DNA of 10,800 nucleotides from an uncultured Lachnospiraceae bacterium (GCA_910588595.1 CAJUQU010000028.1:12248-23047), one strand, 5' to 3'; numbered from the stretch's first letter, positions 1 through 5,551 are shown. The notes: a model not told the origin generated them from the letters alone. Program-made: numbers and translations.

Positions 1-3
1 ATC

Positions 4-1224
4 TTATACTCCGTCCTCGCGGTACTCTGTCCTGTGCACCACGGCATTATCATTGAGATATGAGACGATATCACCTCTTTTATACGGTATGATAAACTCA
101 CAATCCCTGTATCTTTCCGACAATTTTCCCATGATAAGTCTCAGCAGTGTATCGATACCATTGCGCGACTTGGCAGACATATACAGCTTATCATTGCCCT
201 GTACTGTCGCAAATGTCCCCATTCCACACAGATCTGCTTTATTATAAACATATATCATCGGAATCTGGGCGGCATCGAGTTCTTTCAGGGTATCTTCTGT
301 CACCTTGACATGTTCCATATAATTCTCATCGGAATAGTCGACAACCTGAATCAGCAGATCAGCTTCCCGGACTTCCTCCAAAGTTGAGCGGAAAGCTTTC
401 ACGAGATTATGCGGCAGATTGGAGATAAATCCCACTGTGTCAGACAGCAGAAACGCATTCTGGTCTGACGGTGCTATCCTTCTGACTGTGGTGTCCAGTG
501 TCGCAAAGAGCATATCCTCCTCGTAGACCTTTTTTTCCTCATCACCGGCACAGGCTTCCAGCATAGCGTTCATGATCGTGGACTTTCCCGCGTTAGTATA
601 CCCGACAAGCGCCACTCGCGGGATTCCTGACTCTGCTCTTTTTTTGCGCTGCGTCTCCCGCTCATCCGCGATACCCTCCAGCTCACGTCTCATACTCGTA
701 AGCCTTTGTTCAAGCTTCCGCCTGTCCAACTCCAGTTTCTTCTCCCCAGCTCCCTTATTACTCATGGCACCGCTTGCACCGCCCTGTCTCGACAGGGCAT
801 CGTGAAGTCCCACCAGGCGCGGCAGCATATACTGCAGCCTCGCCACCTCAACCTGCAGTCTCGCCTCCCTGGTCCTTGCCCTCGCGGAGAAGATTTCCAG
901 GATCAACGTCGTTCTGTCCATGACCGGGCACTCCAGTTCCCTGCTCAGATTCCTGAGCTGTATTGGCGACAACCCATTGTCAAACACTACGATATCCGCC
1001 TCAAGTGCCCGAGCCATCTCCCGAACCTCGCCAACTTTACCTGCACCGATATATGTGGCGGTGTTCGCAGACTCCATATTCTGCTCAATGCGCCCCACTG
1101 GTTCCATATCGCACGCCTGTACCAGACTGACCATCTCGTCCATAGCAAGATGAAAGCTTTCCCTTCCCTTGTTTCCATTTGTATTTGTTGTGATATTCAT
1201 ACCTACGATCAATGCTCTGTCCAT
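4..1224 (-). CDS. hflX: HflX GTPase, ribosome-associated
   Basis: 406 aa, complete. HflX is a TRAFAC-class GTPase that binds the 50S subunit/70S ribosome and helps split or rescue stalled ribosomes under stress; it is cytoplasmic. Seen here: an N-terminal HflX domain (about 1-130, including the TATYIGAGKVGE motif near 56-67), a basic coiled region (160-195), then a G domain with P-loop GYTNAGKST (208-216), switch region ATLDTTVR (from 241), DTVGF (262-266), NKAD (328-331) and SAK (350-352). Length is normal for the family. The glycine-rich loop before the coiled region reads GGASGAMSNKGAGEKK (148-163) instead of the textbook GPGE-type loop, a variant I recall from clostridial HflX proteins. 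The start at 1224 is supported by a GGGGAGG ribosome site (1232-1238) and by the promoter at 1298-1326. It appears monocistronic at its 5' side. Confidence 0.95.
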   Translation of the reverse strand: MDRALIVGMNITTNTNGNKGRESFHLAMDEMVSLVQACDMEPVGRIEQNMESANTATYIGAGKVGEVREMARALEADIVVFDNGLSPIQLRNLSRELECPVMDRTTLILEIFSARARTREARLQVEVARLQYMLPRLVGLHDALSRQGGASGAMSNKGAGEKKLELDRRKLEQRLTSMRRELEGIADERETQRKKRAESGIPRVALVGYTNAGKSTIMNAMLEACAGDEEKKVYEEDMLFATLDTTVRRIAPSDQNAFLLSDTVGFISNLPHNLVKAFRSTLEEVREADLLIQVVDYSDENYMEHVKVTEDTLKELDAAQIPMIYVYNKADLCGMGTFATVQGNDKLYMSAKSRNGIDTLLRLIMGKLSERYRDCEFIIPYKRGDIVSYLNDNAVVHRTEYREDGV

Positions 1225-1297
1225 ACATATACCTCCCCTCTGCCAACATGCATCCTACCGAAACCCTACCTCTTAGAATTCCCTCCTGTTTCTGAAC

Positions 1298-1326
1298 AGT
1301 ATAGGGCATAATCGCGAAAATGTCAA
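1298..1326 (-). promoter_or_regulatory. Sigma-A type promoter of hflX
   Basis: On the minus strand TTGACA (1326-1321), a 17-bp spacer and TATACT (1303-1298). This is one mismatch from full consensus with ideal spacing, about 74 bp before the hflX start codon. Its -35 box shares one base with the inverted repeat at 1326-1361. Confidence 0.85.
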
Positions 1327-1361
1327 TTCATGCGTTTAGTAGGCACGACATACGCATGAAT
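1326..1361. repeat. 10-bp inverted repeat next to the hflX -35 box
   Basis: ATTCATGCGT (1326-1335) and ACGCATGAAT (1352-1361) form a perfect 10-bp stem around a 16-nt spacer. On the plus strand it is followed by CTTTTTTCC, so it could act as a terminator for plus-strand transcription, but no plus-strand gene precedes it. Its position, ending on the last base of the hflX -35 box, also fits an operator. Which of these is right cannot be told from sequence. Confidence 0.5.
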
Positions 1362-1436
1362 CTTTTTTCCATCTCTATTTCCGATGTTACTGTTTACTCC
1401 GTTCCAGTAACAGGCAAAATTCCAACGCATACAAAA

Positions 1437-1466
1437 GGAAAGTATTTTTCACCAAAAATACTTTCC
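1437..1466 (-). terminator. Terminator hairpin downstream of LysM gene A
   Basis: GGAAAGTATTTTT (1437-1449) and its perfect complement (1454-1466) enclose a four-base loop. Read on the minus strand, the 13-bp stem is followed by TTTTG, which fits an intrinsic terminator about 160 bp after the LysM stop codon. The stem is AT-rich in its inner half. The identical element occurs in copy B. Confidence 0.65.
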
Positions 1467-1520
1467 CCTTAAAATCCGTTCGCACAGGAATTGCCTTATT
1501 CAATTTTTTCTTAAATATAT

Positions 1521-1555
1521 ACCAGCCGCAAAACGGCTATATTTATGTGGCTGGT
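1521..1555 (-). other. 3'-UTR hairpin of LysM gene A, two mutually exclusive folds
   Basis: ACCAGCC (1521-1527) can pair with GGCTGGT (1549-1555). Alternatively AGCCG (1524-1528) can pair with CGGCT (1534-1538) across a CAAAA loop. The two folds compete for the same bases. The same sequence lies in copy B at 3678-3712. It may be a processing or early termination site in the 3' UTR. Confidence 0.4.
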
Positions 1556-1624
1556 GTGTATCATACTATTTTCTTGAGCATATGCCGCACGATACTGGCA
1601 GACGACCTCGCAGCTTCAAATGCC

Positions 1625-2602
1625 CTAAGGAAGCTGTAACTGCATGTTGGCATAAATCACATTCGGATTCTTTATGATATCTTTGTTCAACTCATAGATA
1701 GTTGTCCACAGATTTCTGTCCCCATACAGCTCCTTTGCGATCTTCATCAGGTTATCACCGGATCTGGTCACATAGACCGTACCCTGCTGCTGTGTTGTCA
1801 CCGGCTGCGGGTCTGCCGCTGGCACTGCAGGCTGTGGATCCGCTGTCGGGTCTGCCGCTGGCACTGCAGGCTGCGGATCCGCTGCCGGAGCGGACGGCTG
1901 CGCAGTCGAACCGTTTCCGCCCTGCAGGTACACGGTGATATAAGATGTATCATCCTGTGTAAGCTCACCGTTCTCATTTTTCATGCCATATATCGTTAAA
2001 GGTATCGCTCCATCATACTGCTGTGGCACAACTACTTGCGCATGAAGTATAGTCAATTCAAGATCCCCGATAACTCCCCAGCAGTCCGGATATGTAACGC
2101 CGCCGCAGTCTACTGTAAAATCAAACATGCTCACACCGCCCGCACAAGAGGAGTTGTCAAAGGTCAATGGCACCAAAGACCAATCCTTACTATTATCCGC
2201 ATCTATATGCCAACCACGATTTGGCACCTCATAATAACCATAGCTGCCATCATTCCCCAGCCATTCGCGCCAGACCTCGATTTGAACTTTTTTATACCCT
2301 GCCGGTACAGCCCTTCCAAAATCATAGTCGTAGCTATCGCCATCAAAAAAGAATACCCGCAGTTCCCCCGGCGCCATCTCGCCAAATTCGTTCCAATCAT
2401 AAGAAGGCATTTTATACGCAATGCCTCTCTCTGCAATTCCATTTACGGCATCCGCAGGAATGGCACTTTCAGCATCAAACTCGTACCGACGACCACCATC
2501 AGGAGTATCAAACTCAACTGCCCTGACCGTGATCGGAGACGCCGCCATTGCCGCCGCCATCAGTACGGCGCATGTTTTTAAAATTGTTTTCCGAACTCTC
2601 AT
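1625..2602 (-). CDS. Secreted LysM-domain protein, copy A
   Basis: 325 aa from the start chosen here. Residues 1-28 are a classical signal peptide (MRVRK, hydrophobic core, cleavage likely after TVRA). Residues 29-235 are an unrecognised, acidic, Tyr/Trp/Gly-rich domain with VDCGGVTYPDC (about 164-174), probably beta-rich. Residues 237-268 are a repetitive Pro/Ala/Asp linker of ADPQPAVP-type units. Residues 275-325 are a LysM domain (VYVTRSGDNLMKIAKELYG... with LNKD and N-x-IYA), which binds N-acetylglucosamine in peptidoglycan. The product should be exported and held at the cell wall. An in-frame ATG lies 20 codons upstream (2662) with a modest AGGA site, but the ATG at 2602 has AGAGGTGGG (2607-2615) five bases away and begins the signal peptide, so it is preferred. 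81 kept-identical 3' codons with copy B suggest recent duplication or gene conversion. Confidence 0.85.
   Translation of the reverse strand: MRVRKTILKTCAVLMAAAMAASPITVRAVEFDTPDGGRRYEFDAESAIPADAVNGIAERGIAYKMPSYDWNEFGEMAPGELRVFFFDGDSYDYDFGRAVPAGYKKVQIEVWREWLGNDGSYGYYEVPNRGWHIDADNSKDWSLVPLTFDNSSCAGGVSMFDFTVDCGGVTYPDCWGVIGDLELTILHAQVVVPQQYDGAIPLTIYGMKNENGELTQDDTSYITVYLQGGNGSTAQPSAPAADPQPAVPAADPTADPQPAVPAADPQPVTTQQQGTVYVTRSGDNLMKIAKELYGDRNLWTTIYELNKDIIKNPNVIYANMQLQLP
1799..1894 (-). repeat. Pro/Ala linker repeats in LysM copy A
   Basis: 32 codons made of imperfect repeats of the type (A)ADPQPAVP, visible as DNA repeats of GGCACTGCAGGCTGYGGATC. Such linkers separate LysM domains from effector domains and span wall polymer. 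The copy B linker is 44 codons, so repeat units have been gained or lost in frame. Confidence 0.8.
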
Positions 2603-2617
2603 CTTTCCCACCTCTCT

Positions 2618-2750
2618 ATCCGGCAGGGACGTTCCCGCCGCCGGATTTGTTTTCTCTGTCATGTACTATATTCCTGTGCGGTAAGGAACTATAGGAAAAT
2701 AACTTTTCTCTACGGTTCCCAAGGAGCTGTCAAGACCTCAGCAACCCTTG
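2618..2750 (-). promoter_or_regulatory. Structured 5' leader of LysM gene A (unidentified class)
   Basis: Three hairpins lie between promoter and start. In transcript order: CAAGG/CCTTG enclosing GCUG/CAGC (2750-2720); directly abutting it, GGAAC/GUUCC with a one-base mismatch, GUAG/CUAU and GAAAA/UUUUC (2719-2685); then AUCCGGC/GCCGGAU, seven bp, enclosing GGGA/UCCC (2646-2618), three bases before the SD region. Three mismatches to copy B over ~150 bp, all outside the stems. The leader would be about 195 nt. It resembles a cis-acting RNA or a protein-binding leader. I compared it from memory with c-di-GMP, c-di-AMP, SAM, T-box and other classes and found no match. Confidence 0.5.
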
Positions 2751-2802
2751 TGCAAATACGAATCCGTCATACGCTTACAGTATCGTATTCACATACCGTT
2801 TT

Positions 2803-2832
2803 AGTATACCCCCCCCCGGTATTTTGTGTCAA
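2803..2832 (-). promoter_or_regulatory. Promoter of LysM gene A with G9 spacer tract
   Basis: TTGACA (2832-2827), an 18-bp spacer and TATACT (2808-2803) on the minus strand. The spacer contains nine consecutive G (plus-strand C at 2809-2817) directly next to the -10 box. Gain or loss of a G would move the spacing to 19 or 17 bp and change promoter strength. Confidence 0.8.
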
Positions 2833-2922
2833 GTTGAATTACAAATTTTTCTAATTTTTAAATTCCTGCAATAATTTTCTGCCCTGCTTCTTTTTCAGAA
2901 AATCGTCAAAGAATGTACAATT

Positions 2923-3009
2923 GAGTGGGGGAATGCCCTTCTCCACCACTCGCCACACCTGGCGCATGTTGCGTCAGCAACAAATTTCCTTATACGCCCG
3001 GGCGCATAA
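2923..3009. repeat. Cluster of four small palindromes
   Basis: GAGTGG/CCACTC (2923-2928, 2946-2951) enclosing GGG/CCC; CGCC/GGCG (2951-2954, 2961-2964); GTTGC-GTCA-GCAAC (2968-2981); and the near-perfect 20-bp palindrome TTATACGCCCGGGCGCATAA (2990-3009). They occupy 87 bp at the broken end of the transposase remnant and are visibly GC-richer than the flanks. Could be a mobile-element end, a MITE-like fragment or a folded RNA; no known family recognised. Confidence 0.5.
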
Positions 3010-3011
3010 AT

Positions 3012-3443
3012 TTTCGTATTCACAACTTTTTGCCCGAGACTGAATCCGTCTTCCCTGCTCCATGCCGTGATGATATGATTGGGCTTTCCGCCTTTCCTTT
3101 TATTGGAACGCATTGTTTTTCCATCCACACAAATCAGTTTTCTTAATGTTTCCCCTTCATTTTTATTCAGCAGTTCCTGCCATTTTTGATAGAGTTGCCG
3201 TAAAACTTCCGGTGACAGGAGACCAAATACACGGCATAAAGTATCATGAGAAGGAATGCCGTTTTAGTTCAATATATTTTTTGAGATATTCTAGTGAGCA
3301 AAATACTCCTTCTCCACCCAGTCGTACACATTTGCGAGTGTTGCAAAAAGCACTGTCACAATAATATTTTTTAGTTTATGCCTTACCGTTGTCTGCTGAC
3401 GCTTATCTTCAATGTATTCCATCCACTCTAATAATTCATTCAT
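3012..3443 (-). pseudogene. ISAs1-family transposase remnant (decayed)
   Basis: Minus-strand translation from ATG 3443 gives MNELLEWMEYIEDKRQQ..., then LFATLANVYDWVE, stopping at TAG after EYFAH. The family sequence continues in another frame as EYLKKYIELK and returns to the first frame as GIPSHDTLCRVFGLLSPE..., CVDGKTMRSNKRKGG..., HIITAW...LGQKVVNTK. These are hallmarks of ISAs1-family DDE transposases (N-terminal DDE_Tnp_1-associated domain, then the first catalytic Asp in VDGKTMR). Two small indels flank EYLKKYIELK and their net effect restores the frame. Homology ends at about 3012, and the in-frame reading continues to a stop at 2895 with unrelated sequence, so the catalytic C-terminal half is missing. 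A TATAAT box (3471-3466) and AGAGGA SD remain upstream. Not functional as a transposase. Confidence 0.85.
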
Positions 3444-3593
3444 GGCAAAATCCTCTTCTTCTTTTATTATACCAGAAAAAAGAATTTGTTCAGAATTTGT
3501 TTACTCATACGTTTGTCGTGTTTTAGTAAGGGAATGACCGATGTTATTGTTCACTCCGTTCCAGTAACAGGCAAAATTCCAACGCATACAAAA

Positions 3594-3623
3594 GGAAAGT
3601 ATTTTTCACCAAAAATACTTTCC
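3594..3623 (-). terminator. Terminator hairpin downstream of LysM gene B
   Basis: The same 13-bp perfect stem with a four-base loop as in copy A, again followed by TTTTG on the minus strand, about 160 bp beyond the stop codon of LysM gene B. Confidence 0.65.
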
Positions 3624-3677
3624 CCTTAAAATCCGTTCGCACAGGAATTGCCTTATTCAATTTTTTCTTAAATATAT

Positions 3678-3712
3678 ACCAGCCGCAAAACGGCTATATT
3701 TATGTGGCTGGT
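3678..3712 (-). other. 3'-UTR hairpin of LysM gene B
   Basis: Sequence identical to 1521-1555 in copy A, with the same two competing folds (ACCAGCC/GGCTGGT or AGCCG/CGGCT). Its perfect retention fits either recent duplication or selection for the structure. Confidence 0.4.
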
Positions 3713-3781
3713 GTGTATCATACTATTTTCTTGAGCATATGCCGCACGATACTGGCAGACGACCTCGCAGCTTCAAATGCC

Positions 3782-4795
3782 CTAAGGAAGCTGTAACTGC
3801 ATGTTGGCATAAATCACATTCGGATTCTTTATGATATCTTTGTTCAACTCATAGATAGTTGTCCACAGATTTCTGTCCCCATACAGCTCCTTTGCGATCT
3901 TCATCAGGTTATCACCTGATTTGGTCACATAGACCGTACCCTGCTGCTGTGTTGTCACCGGCTGCGGGTCTGCCACTGGCACTGCAGGCTGTGGATCCGC
4001 TGCCGGAGCGGACGCTGGCACTGCAGGCTGTGGATCCGCTGTCGGATCTGCCGCTGGCACTGCAGGCTGCGGATCCGCTGCCGGAGCGGACGGCTGCGCA
4101 GTCGAACCGTTTCCGCCCTGCAGGTACACGGTGATATAAGATGTATCATCCTGTGTAAGCTCACCGTTCTCATTTTTACAGCCATATATCGTTAAATATA
4201 TGGATCCGTCATATTGCTGCGGCACGACTGCTTCTGCATGAAGTACACTTCCTTCAAGATCCCCGACAACTGCCCAGCATTCCGGGTATGTAACACCGCC
4301 GCAGTCTACTGTAAAATTAAACATATACACATTTCCTATAGGATTGAAGTTGTCAAAGTTCCATTCTACAACTGGCCACTCCCCCTGGCTGCTGTTTTCC
4401 GCATCTATATTCCAGCCATGAGCTGGGACGTCATAATAACTCCAACTGCCATCGTTCCCCAGCCATTCGTACCCGGCCTCGATTGCAACTTTTTTATACC
4501 CTGCCGGAACAGCCCTTCCAAAATCATAGTCGTAGCCGTCGAAAAAGACCATCCTCAGTTCCCCCGGCGCCATCTCGCCAGATACACTCCAATCATAAGA
4601 TGGCATTTTATACAAAATGCCTCTTTCTGCAATTCCATTTACGGTATCCGCAGGAACGGCATTTTCAGCATCCAAATCGTACTCTGAACCATCAGGAGTA
4701 CTAAACCTAACTGCCCTGACCGTGATCGGAGACGCCGCCATTGCTGCCGCCATCAGTACAGCGCATGTTTTTAAAATTGTTTTCCGAACTCTCAT
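3782..4795 (-). CDS. Secreted LysM-domain protein, copy B
   Basis: 337 aa from the start chosen here; paralogue of copy A with the same order: signal peptide (1-28), unrecognised domain (29-236), Pro/Ala/Asp linker (237-280), LysM domain (287-337). Its middle differs by many substitutions and short indels: for example VRFSTPDGSEYDLDAEN against VEFDTPDGGRRYEFDAES, and GEWPVVEWNFDNFNPIGN where A has DWSLVPLTFDNSSCAGG. The motifs YKMPSYDW, GEMAPGELR, YDYDFGRAVPAGYKKV, EWLGNDGS and FTVDCGGVTYP are shared and probably form the fold core. The ATG at 4795 is preferred because AGAGGTGGG lies just upstream and the signal peptide starts there; an in-frame ATG at 4855 would add 20 residues identical to those in copy A. 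Probably wall-associated; function unknown. Confidence 0.85.
   Translation of the reverse strand: MRVRKTILKTCAVLMAAAMAASPITVRAVRFSTPDGSEYDLDAENAVPADTVNGIAERGILYKMPSYDWSVSGEMAPGELRMVFFDGYDYDFGRAVPAGYKKVAIEAGYEWLGNDGSWSYYDVPAHGWNIDAENSSQGEWPVVEWNFDNFNPIGNVYMFNFTVDCGGVTYPECWAVVGDLEGSVLHAEAVVPQQYDGSIYLTIYGCKNENGELTQDDTSYITVYLQGGNGSTAQPSAPAADPQPAVPAADPTADPQPAVPASAPAADPQPAVPVADPQPVTTQQQGTVYVTKSGDNLMKIAKELYGDRNLWTTIYELNKDIIKNPNVIYANMQLQLP
3956..4087 (-). repeat. Pro/Ala linker repeats in LysM copy B
   Basis: 44 codons of ADPQPAVP-type units, 12 codons longer than the copy A linker, the extra stretch reading ASAPAADPQPAVP or an equivalent phase. The expansion keeps the frame and only changes linker length. 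Confidence 0.8.
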
Positions 4796-4810
4796 CTTAC
4801 CCACCTCTCT

Positions 4811-4943
4811 ATCCGGCAGGGACGTTCCCGCCGCCGGATTTGTTTTCTCTGTCATGTACTATATTCCTGTGCGGTAAGGAACTATAGGAAAATAACTTTT
4901 CTCTACGGTTCCCAAGGAGCTGTTAAGACCTCAGCAGCCCTTG
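4811..4943 (-). promoter_or_regulatory. Structured 5' leader of LysM gene B
   Basis: The same three hairpins as in copy A: CAAGG...CCUUG (4943-4913), GGAAC...GUUCC (4912-4878) and AUCCGGC...GCCGGAU (4839-4811). The differences from copy A fall in a loop, an internal bulge and the SD-ATG spacer, leaving every stem intact. Upstream of these, AATACA/TGTATT can form a further stem (near 4974-4949), where copy A can form AATACG/CGTATT. Confidence 0.5.
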
Positions 4944-4995
4944 TGCAAATACAGAGCCGCCATACACTGGCTGTATTGTATCCGCATACCGTTTA

Positions 4996-5026
4996 ATTAT
5001 ACCCCCCTCCCGGTATTTAATGTCAA
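4996..5026 (-). promoter_or_regulatory. Promoter of LysM gene B
   Basis: TTGACA (5026-5021), a 19-bp spacer and TATAAT (5001-4996) on the minus strand. The G-tract next to the -10 box is interrupted (GGGAGGGGGG), unlike the pure G9 run in copy A, so slippage should be less frequent. The 19-bp spacing is long, which may make the promoter weak despite consensus boxes. Confidence 0.7.
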
Positions 5027-5040
5027 ATAATATTTTTACA

Positions 5041-5064
5041 TTTCTTGGTATATTTCTTGGTATA
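5041..5064. repeat. 12-bp perfect tandem repeat
   Basis: TTTCTTGGTATA occurs twice without a gap, 15-38 bp upstream of the -35 box of LysM promoter B. Copy A has no counterpart here. It could be a regulator site or a simple slippage product. Confidence 0.7.
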
Positions 5065-5154
5065 ATCCCCTACCCCCGCCTTTTTCAGAATATCGTCAAA
5101 AAATGTACATAAAAAAAGCTTCTTCCGGCAGCTAAGAATTGGGAGGATGCTGTC

Positions 5155-5220
5155 ATGAAAAAGCTTTCTTCAAAGGATTACTATATTGAAAAAGAGTTAA
5201 GTGAAAGCATTCGCAATTAA
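5155..5220 (+). CDS. Possible 21-aa peptide
   Basis: ATG at 5155 to TAA at 5220 encodes MKKLSSKDYYIEKELSESIRN, with a GGGAGG ribosome site (5141-5146) eight bases before the start. It is charged with no membrane segment and I recognise no family. No clear promoter precedes it, and it lies just outside the LysM repeat edge, so it may be the surviving end of a lost gene. It is doubtful as a real gene. Confidence 0.25.
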   Translation: MKKLSSKDYYIEKELSESIRN

Positions 5221-5374
5221 ATTATCACGAATCTATAAATAATATATCAAATTGTCAGACAATTGTCAATAGTATATGTAAATTTTCTCAATTTATTATT
5301 TTTGTCATTTTTCCTTGACATAATTGTATATTCTCTATATAATATATATGTTGTCTGGGATTACATACAACTAT
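5221..5374 (+). other. AT-rich stretch before the tRNA
   Basis: Very AT-rich sequence without a convincing ORF. Its only recognisable element is the tRNA promoter at 5315-5343. The repeated motif ATTGTCAGACAATTGTCAAT near 5251-5270 has a short inverted repeat (TTGTC/GACAA). Confidence 0.4.
5315..5343 (+). promoter_or_regulatory. Consensus promoter of tRNA-Pro
   Basis: TTGACA (5315-5320), 17-bp spacer, TATAAT (5338-5343): a full-consensus sigma-A promoter. The mature tRNA begins 32 bp after the -10 box, leaving a short 5' leader for RNase P removal. Confidence 0.9.
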
Positions 5375-5449
5375 CGGGGTGTGGCTCAGTTTGGCTAGAG
5401 CGCCACCTTAGGGAGGTGGAGGCCGCAAGTTCGAATCTTGTCACTCCGA
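5375..5449 (+). tRNA. tRNA-Pro (anticodon AGG)
   Basis: 75 nt folding as a full cloverleaf: acceptor CGGGGTG/CACTCCG (one G-T pair), D stem GCTC/GAGC, anticodon stem CCACC/GGTGG with loop TTAGGGA, variable loop AGGCC, T arm GCAAG-TTCGAAT-CTTGT, discriminator A. The anticodon is AGG, reading proline CCU and possibly other CCN codons, with G37 following. CCA is not encoded, so it must be added by nucleotidyltransferase. Identity as Pro is supported by the C1-G72 pair and A73 as in other bacterial tRNA-Pro. Confidence 0.95.
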
Positions 5450-5466
5450 TTGAACTAAACAGTACG

Positions 5467-5503
5467 AAATACCGCAGAATCACGGGTTCTGCGGTATTTT
5501 TGC
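5467..5503 (+). terminator. Intrinsic terminator after tRNA-Pro
   Basis: AAATACCGCAGAA (5467-5479) pairs with its complement (5487-5499) over a seven-base loop and is followed by further T residues. It ends the tRNA transcript; the reverse strand also forms the stem, so it may partly serve the convergent minus-strand gene ending at 5552. Confidence 0.85.
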
Positions 5504-5551
5504 GTTTTGGGGTAAGTACCAATTAGTGACCTGTTTTACCTGCTTTTAGCA

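Larger units (their letters stand above)
1381..2919 (-). repeat. LysM duplication unit, copy A
   Basis: Direct-repeat partner of 3538-5109; the offset is 2157 bp in the 3' flank and 2193 bp upstream of the linker, explained by a 36-bp indel. The left edge is sharp: homology starts at CCGATGTTA (1381; 3538). From there to the LysM stop codon (about 244 bp) I count only two mismatches. The right edge is the shared stretch TTTTTCAGAA...ATGTACA ending at 2919 and 5109. Homology is patchy between the promoter (2832) and that right edge. The unit holds promoter, leader, one LysM gene and a terminator. Confidence 0.85.
3538..5109 (-). repeat. LysM duplication unit, copy B
   Basis: Partner of 1381-2919 in the same orientation, with the transposase remnant between them. 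Extra length relative to copy A comes from the 36-bp linker expansion plus small indels upstream of the promoter. The 3' flank, LysM region, signal peptide and leader are near-identical to copy A; the middle of the gene is clearly diverged. Confidence 0.85.

Noticed and set aside
706..1311. Long plus-strand open frame opposite hflX
   Set aside because: It lies antisense to the well-supported hflX gene, has no SD or domain, and its composition follows from the opposite strand.
1799..1894. CRISPR-like repeats
   Set aside because: The repeats are in-frame Pro/Ala linker codons without unique spacers; no cas genes are present.
2036..2581. Plus-strand open frames opposite the LysM genes (also 4214-4687)
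   Set aside because: They are mirror images of the LysM coding region and recur only because the unit is duplicated.
2618..2750. c-di-GMP, c-di-AMP or other known riboswitch in the LysM leader
   Set aside because: Fragments such as CGCACAGG recall c-di-GMP-I aptamers, but the required GACGCAAAG segment and other conserved cores are absent.
2895..3011. Translation product beyond the transposase homology as a separate gene
   Set aside because: The frame is open to 2895 but the sequence is a series of palindromes with no start, SD or family resemblance.
5263..5526. 87-codon plus-strand open frame
   Set aside because: It runs through the tRNA-Pro gene and its terminator; the peptide segment over the tRNA is the usual false translation of a tRNA.
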